Source: Propioniciclava sinopodophylli
Lineage (GTDB): Bacteria; Actinomycetota; Actinomycetes; Propionibacteriales; Propionibacteriaceae
Direction of reading: 5' to 3'
DNA: 64,000 nt
NCBI RefSeq assembly: GCF_004324755.1
Contig: NZ_SDMQ01000010.1
Coordinates: 59,840-123,839, forward strand
Part shown: piece after piece, positions 60,050-64,000 of the stretch
Layout of the letters: each line of letters begins with the position of its first letter
Position numbering within the stretch: position 1 is the first letter of the stretch
Notes under the pieces: generated by a model
Databases searched by the model: none
Told to the model about the DNA's origin: nothing
What the model saw: the letters and a program-made list of their open reading frames with translations, nothing else
Program-made: the position numbers and the translations under genes

Positions 60050-61473
60050 CCGCCACCATCGGCGGCCTGCTCGACCGCCTGCACCTGCTCGCCTACCGCC
60101 TCGACCCCTCCGGGCCACCCCTCCCCGTCGAGACCGCGCACCTGGCCGCCGGCTGGGCCCAGGTCAGCCAGCGGCTGACCGCTGCCCTGAAAGCTCTTCC
60201 CTTCGAGTTCGATGGGACCGGCGAGGCCCAACGTGACTACCACCTGTCCCTGCTGCGCCCCCTCCGCGGCCCCACCGAGCACACCACACCCGCAGACCCA
60301 CAACTGGAGGACGCAGCCCTCCTCTTCGGCGGCATCGCCGACATGCTCGTCGACCATCACCCTCGCTTCCAAGTCGACGCCCCACCCCGCTGGTTCTACC
60401 CGGGACTCCCACCCCGCAAACCCGTCTACGAGTGGCGTGACCGCAACGAGGCCGCCGCAACAGCGCTGCAGGACAACCTCTTGGCCGCCACCTACGCCAT
60501 CGGCAACTGGACACTCCACCGACTCGGCACGAACGGCACCGACAGCACTCCCTTCGCACGCTCCCTCCGGCACCTGGTGAACACGTGCCACCAAGCAGCC
60601 CGGACCAATCCCGACCGCCGGCGAAGCAGCCTCGAACACCTCACCTCAACCCCCGTCGACGAACCCAGCCTCTATGGAGCACTGACCCGATGGGCAACCG
60701 AAGCCGAAAAAGCCCTGCACCGACGCTTGGTCACCAGCGGCACCTTCGCCATGCTCGCCTCCGACCTGACCATCCTCACCGCCGCCACCCACCACACCCT
60801 CACACCACGCATGCACAAGGAACTCGAAGATCTCCAGGAGGTCACCAAGACACTCACGGCTGCCCTCACCGGGTGGAAGCAGATTGCTGCATGGCCCACC
60901 AACATGCGCTTGGGAGGACCCCGCGCCCTCGACTACATCGCAGCCTCCCGTGAACTCCGGTCCTACATCGCAGCCGAGCTCACCGGACCAGACGGATGGC
61001 ACACCGCGAGTCAACTCCAAGAACGGTTCACCACCGGGCAGCTCGACACCCTCACCCAAACCCTCGCCCAGCGTTCGGCCAGGATGGGAGACGCCCTCAG
61101 CAAGACCGTCCGCGACATGACGATCGGTCAGGGGCGCATGTGGGTCGACACCTCAACCGCCCGCACGGTCGATCCAGACCTCAGAAGGACACGCTGGATA
61201 CTCCAAGCAGATGGAGCACCCCCAGTCGCAGCCCCCATCGACTGGCACATCAGCAGGAGACCGACGGATCGAGCCATCCAACTCGCAGACACAAGCCGAG
61301 AGGCAGCTAATCACTCCGAGCAGGCAGCTAGACGAATTCACCAGCTGTTGGGTTTCGGCCACAAGCTGACACCCGAAGTCGTCAGCAGAGTCACGCTCAG
61401 CCGGGCACGCATCCGAGTGAGGTATGGCCATCCAGGCCACCAGACCGGGACGATGCCTCCAACCTTTGGATGA
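60046..61473 (+). CDS. 475-residue unknown protein, largest of the operon
   Basis: A long, mostly helical soluble protein with no recognised domain. Features: GGLLDRLHLLAYRLDPSGPP at the N-terminus, RWFYPGLPPRKPVYEWRDRN near 125, and many His and Trp in the middle (ILTAATHHTLTPRMHKELED). No membrane segments. ATGA overlaps at both ends. It could be a structural or DNA-processing partner of the relaxase, but nothing in the sequence proves it. Confidence 0.5.
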   Translation: MTATIGGLLDRLHLLAYRLDPSGPPLPVETAHLAAGWAQVSQRLTAALKALPFEFDGTGEAQRDYHLSLLRPLRGPTEHTTPADPQLEDAALLFGGIADMLVDHHPRFQVDAPPRWFYPGLPPRKPVYEWRDRNEAAATALQDNLLAATYAIGNWTLHRLGTNGTDSTPFARSLRHLVNTCHQAARTNPDRRRSSLEHLTSTPVDEPSLYGALTRWATEAEKALHRRLVTSGTFAMLASDLTILTAATHHTLTPRMHKELEDLQEVTKTLTAALTGWKQIAAWPTNMRLGGPRALDYIAASRELRSYIAAELTGPDGWHTASQLQERFTTGQLDTLTQTLAQRSARMGDALSKTVRDMTIGQGRMWVDTSTARTVDPDLRRTRWILQADGAPPVAAPIDWHISRRPTDRAIQLADTSREAANHSEQAARRIHQLLGFGHKLTPEVVSRVTLSRARIRVRYGHPGHQTGTMPPTFG

Positions 61474-61695
61474 AGAGGCCCGCGTCCGCCGTGGTGCTTG
61501 CCCCTGTCGCCGCAGACCTGCTGAGGATCGAGCGCGCCGTCGAGCTCGGAGCCGACCCAGCCGGCGACTGGTCCACCCGCCACGCCACCCGGGGACGCCT
61601 CGCTGCCGGACAACGAGTCCAACCGCGAGCTCACCAACCGGCTCACCCGCTCTTCCTACCCCCACGGCAATCGTCGCCAACAAAGAGGGGAGTGA
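61470..61695 (+). pseudogene. Start of a further operon gene, broken
   Basis: An ATG overlapping the previous stop opens MKRPASAVVLAPVAADLLRI and RAVELGADPAGDWSTRHA; then the frame turns into unlikely composition, while another frame continues with SNRELTNRLTRSSYPHG and stops at 61695. It is probably a frameshifted or truncated gene at the element's edge. Confidence 0.35.
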
Positions 61696-61850
61696 TTCCT
61701 GGACGAGGGTGCCGACCTCCGCAACTGCACCTACGCCAACGGTGGCGAGATCCTTTGCCAGCCCCACGGGATCGAGGGGGTCGCTGTAGTACGAGGTGGC
61801 GTCAGCGTCCTTGATTCGGCGTTGGGCGGGCCGGCCAAGAACCCGCTGAA

Positions 61851-61889
61851 GCCGCGCCCACGTGCCGCAATGCGGCGTGTGGGCGCGGC
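61851..61889. repeat. 18-bp-arm hairpin with a 3-base loop
   Basis: 61851-61868 pairs with 61872-61889 except two bases; the loop is AAT. It may be a terminator or an element end. The stretch 61696-62051 has no gene I can support. Confidence 0.6.
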
Positions 61890-62051
61890 ATTGTTGGACC
61901 CGGGCGTCGGGCGGGTGGCGGCAGGCACGCCGGGGGAGGATGGGGCTTCGGCCCCAGCTTCTTTGAACCGACTAGGCCAACCCGATGTTGCGGCCACCTC
62001 ACCTGCAACCAGGCCCCACTCGGAGTGCTCGGTAGCCCGCGTTCGCCAAGG

Positions 62052-62240
62052 TCAGGTGCCTAGATGCCGACGTTCGAAGGCGCGCGCCGCCTCGCGAAGC
62101 TCGTGGTCTTCGGGTGTTTGCCCGCCGAACCCGCCGTGCGGCATGGCTTCGAATACGTGCAGTTCGGCTGGCACGCCAGCGGCTAGGAGGGCTCGGGGCA
62201 TTCTGACCGTGTTCGAGAGGAAGAGGTCTCGGGTTCCAGT
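62052..62240 (-). pseudogene. C-terminal remnant of an alpha/beta hydrolase
   Basis: TRDLFLSNTVRMPRALLAAG, then VPAELHVFEAMPHGGFGG and EDHELREAARAFERRHLGT match the end of hormone-sensitive-lipase-type hydrolases, with the catalytic His in PHGGF. The N-terminus and nucleophile are gone; homology stops near 62240, next to transposase DNA. Confidence 0.6.
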
Positions 62241-62306
62241 CTGAGGGAAGGTCGGAGGGAAGCCGCGCAAAATGGGACTGCTGCACGGATAGGTGACAGT
62301 TCCTAG

Positions 62307-62930
62307 TCACGCCGCCAGTGCGACGGTCGTACTCACGATGGTCTCGAACTCGATGGGCGTCAAACGGCCCAGTCGGGCTTGTCGGCGTCGCCGGTGGTAC
62401 GTCCGCTCGATCCAGGTCACGATCGCGATGCGCAGCTGCTCGCGGGTGGTCCAGGAGCCCCGGGCGAGGACGTTCTTCTGCAGCAGCGCGAAGAAGCTTT
62501 CCATGGCGGCGTTGTCCCCGCTCGAGCCGACCCGGCCCATGGATCCGACCAGGCGATGAATGGCGAGGCGGGACTTCATCCTCGAGTCGATCCAGTACCC
62601 CACGATCTTGCCGGAGCAGGCGTCCTTGATGGCGCAGCAGTAAAGCTTGCCTTCCGCGGTCTTGTGCTCGGTGATGTCGATGAGCCAGAGCTGGTTCGGG
62701 GCGTCGGCGGCGAAGAGTGCCGGGTCCGGCCGTCCTCGTCGACGACCGCGCACAGGTCGTCGTGGACCAGCGGGCCCGGCTTCTTGCCGATCGCCATAGA
62801 CTTGGGCAGCTTGCGCCTCGAGCGATCTTGATCGCGTGAAGCGGCATTCCCAATCGACGGTGGGTCGGCAACTGCGCGGGCTGAGCGTTGAGGAGCCTTG
62901 TCGTCGCGAGGATGTGGGTGTCGAGTCCAA
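62307..62930 (-). pseudogene. IS3-type transposase (OrfB) remnant
   Basis: The rve core has LWLIDITEHKTAEGKLYCCA (first Asp), GYWIDSRMKS, then SSGDNAAMESFFALLQKNVL (Glu) and TPIEFETI. The part with the second Asp is missing between SRMKSRLAIHRL and GSMGRVGSSG. The upstream part (KKPGPLVHDDL) continues in another frame. It is inactive. Confidence 0.75.
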
Positions 62931-63302
62931 CCAGCGTCAACAAGGCTTACCTCAACGACGTCCTCCTGCCCGCCGGTCACGGTCGATTACCGATGTCCCC
63001 CTGCCCGTGCTGCGGGCCGGGCCTGAGTTCCGCACCTTCAGTGCCCTGTGAAGTCTGGGATTTGCCGAGGATGGCTGTGGCGCCGGCGTTTGAGGCGGGG
63101 TTCGGCCGGGCGCTCGACCAGGTGCTGCGCCGGCTCACCCACCTGACGGGTGGGGACGGGGTCAAGTCCCTGGACGTGGTTGTGGTCCGGCTGGCCCCGG
63201 TACCGCTGCGATGGTTGCGGGCGCGTGTGGCGGCATTCGCGGAGGACGGTTCCCCGACCGCGGTCGAAGCTGACCAGGGTCGCGGACGGGTGGGCCTTGT
63301 GC

Positions 63303-63455
63303 CAAGTCGTGCTTGATCGCGGCACCCAGCTCCTCATCGACCACCCGGGACGGCTCGCCGGCGTCGGGGTCGACGAACAGGGGCTACGCTCATGCAAGGC
63401 AACGGGGTGACAAGTGCGTCACCGTGATCATCGACCTCACCCGGCAACTCGTCGC
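63303..63455 (+). pseudogene. ISL3-type transposase fragment
   Basis: LLIDHPGRLAGVGVDEQG and, after a frameshift, QRGDKCVTVIIDLTRQ match the start of the ISL3 DDE domain (GVDEH ... RGDKYVTVIIDLT). Nothing else of the transposase is recognisable. Confidence 0.6.
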
Positions 63456-63482
63456 GCAAGGCGTTCGCGGGCGACGAGTTGC
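63444..63482. terminator. Perfect 12-bp inverted repeat
   Basis: GCAACTCGTCGC (63444-63455) and GCGACGAGTTGC (63471-63482) around 15 bases, at the end of the ISL3 fragment. Confidence 0.5.
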
Positions 63483-63656
63483 CCATCTTGCATCCGCCGT
63501 CGGATCCACCGCCTTCGCCACCGTCCCGCCACCGATGCGAAGATGCAGTCGGGTGGACCACTGCGTCCCCCCGAACCGCCTCGGCGGTGGCTTCAACGAG
63601 GCGGTGATGGTGGCCCGCGCTCGGCGACCCTGCCAGGCAGGAGAATCTAACGTGAG

Positions 63657-63755
63657 CGCCATCAGTACTGCGGCGACATCCCGCCGGCTGAGCTCGAGGA
63701 CCACTGCTACGCTCACTTACAGGCCCAGCCTACGGCTGAGCTCACGCACGAATGA
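63657..63755 (+). pseudogene. Tail of another IS3-type transposase
   Basis: The last 32 codons read RHQYCGDIPPAELEDHCYAH, then LQAQPTAELTHE and a stop; IPPAELE-x-x-YAQ/H is the usual end of IS3 OrfB. The rest of the gene is absent. No feature is seen in 63756-64000. Confidence 0.5.
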
Positions 63756-64000
63756 AGTTGCCGGACACGCCCGGGGGTCGCTGCAGTTTGTCCCGCGCTC
63801 GTTGCAGCAGACGGTGGCCCCTTACGCTGGCAAGCGAGACCGGGAGAATTGATGATGATCTCCGATCGCACGCTTCAGCCCTGATCCACCGGTGTCGTGG
63901 CGGGTGTGGGCGTGGCATGGGGCGAGGTGACCGTTCTGAGCAGGGAGGATGGTAATTGCTGAAGTCGCCGTCCACCGCGTCGAAGGGTCACCTCGTAAGT

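Larger units (their letters stand above)
46847..61800. mobile_element. Second integrative/mobilizable element (right boundary uncertain)
   Basis: It starts at the right att of the first element and includes an integrase, an excisionase, surface proteins of the conjugation type, prepilin peptidase, a MobF relaxase and an unknown operon. No further tRNA-Asn repeat was seen to the right, so the far end may be lost in the IS-rich stretch after 61.8 kb. No VirB4, VirD4/TraD or replication initiator was recognised. Confidence 0.65.

Overview
The window is high-GC DNA from an actinomycete. The gene order era ... uppS, recO, zur, glyS, dusB, dgt, dnaG resembles that of mycobacteria and propionibacteria, and many genes look leaderless: a TANNNT box ends 6-8 bases before the start codon. 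My best guess is a member of the Propionibacteriaceae; this rests on gene order and protein style, not on a search.

1-38,260 is core chromosome. It holds the end of era, two CNNM/CorC-type membrane proteins, leuA behind a leucine-rich leader peptide, gdhA, an odd zinc-ribbon SDR protein apparently started at CTG, a KaiC-like/PPDK_N protein, argG, a kinase-like protein, a MATE exporter, a universal stress protein and uppS. These are followed by the nickel-pincer-cofactor genes larC-larE-larB, a zur/sugar-binding-lipoprotein/recO operon, a mini substrate-binding lipoprotein coupled to a CDF transporter, glyS, a GH13 enzyme facing a TetR regulator, dusB, dgt, two LppM-like lipoproteins, fetB, dnaG, a sigma factor and tRNA-Asn. 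Two arrays of one 22-bp repeat lie in intergenic spaces of this part.

38,307-46,846 is an 8.5-kb integrative element in the 3' end of tRNA-Asn. A 28-bp repeat of the tRNA end marks both boundaries, a tandem 11-bp repeat lies just inside both ends (likely integrase arm sites), and a tyrosine integrase lies at the right. It carries HTH, AP2, HNH and peptidoglycan-binding proteins and several unknown genes, but no capsid, terminase or recognisable conjugation gene. An array of three GGAAC-N7-GTTCC palindromes spaced 22 and 33 bp apart sits before its leftward operon. It looks like a cryptic phage-satellite-like island.

46,847 to about 61,800 is a second element beginning directly at the right boundary of the first. 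It has an integrase and excisionase, two surface proteins of the actinobacterial conjugation type (one truncated), an A24 prepilin peptidase, and a very large MobF relaxase-helicase-primase with a frameshift at a G8 tract. A divergent operon of overlapping genes of unknown function follows, including a degenerate M48-like membrane protein and two tandem paralogues. A shared box, TGCTTGTGGGGGT, precedes three of its transcription units. No coupling protein or VirB4 is visible, so it is probably mobilizable or decayed.

61,800-64,000 is a graveyard: the tail of an alpha/beta hydrolase and pieces of IS3- and ISL3-type transposases. The most novel material is the second element's operon with its shared boxes and three-part relaxase, and the phased operator array of the first element.
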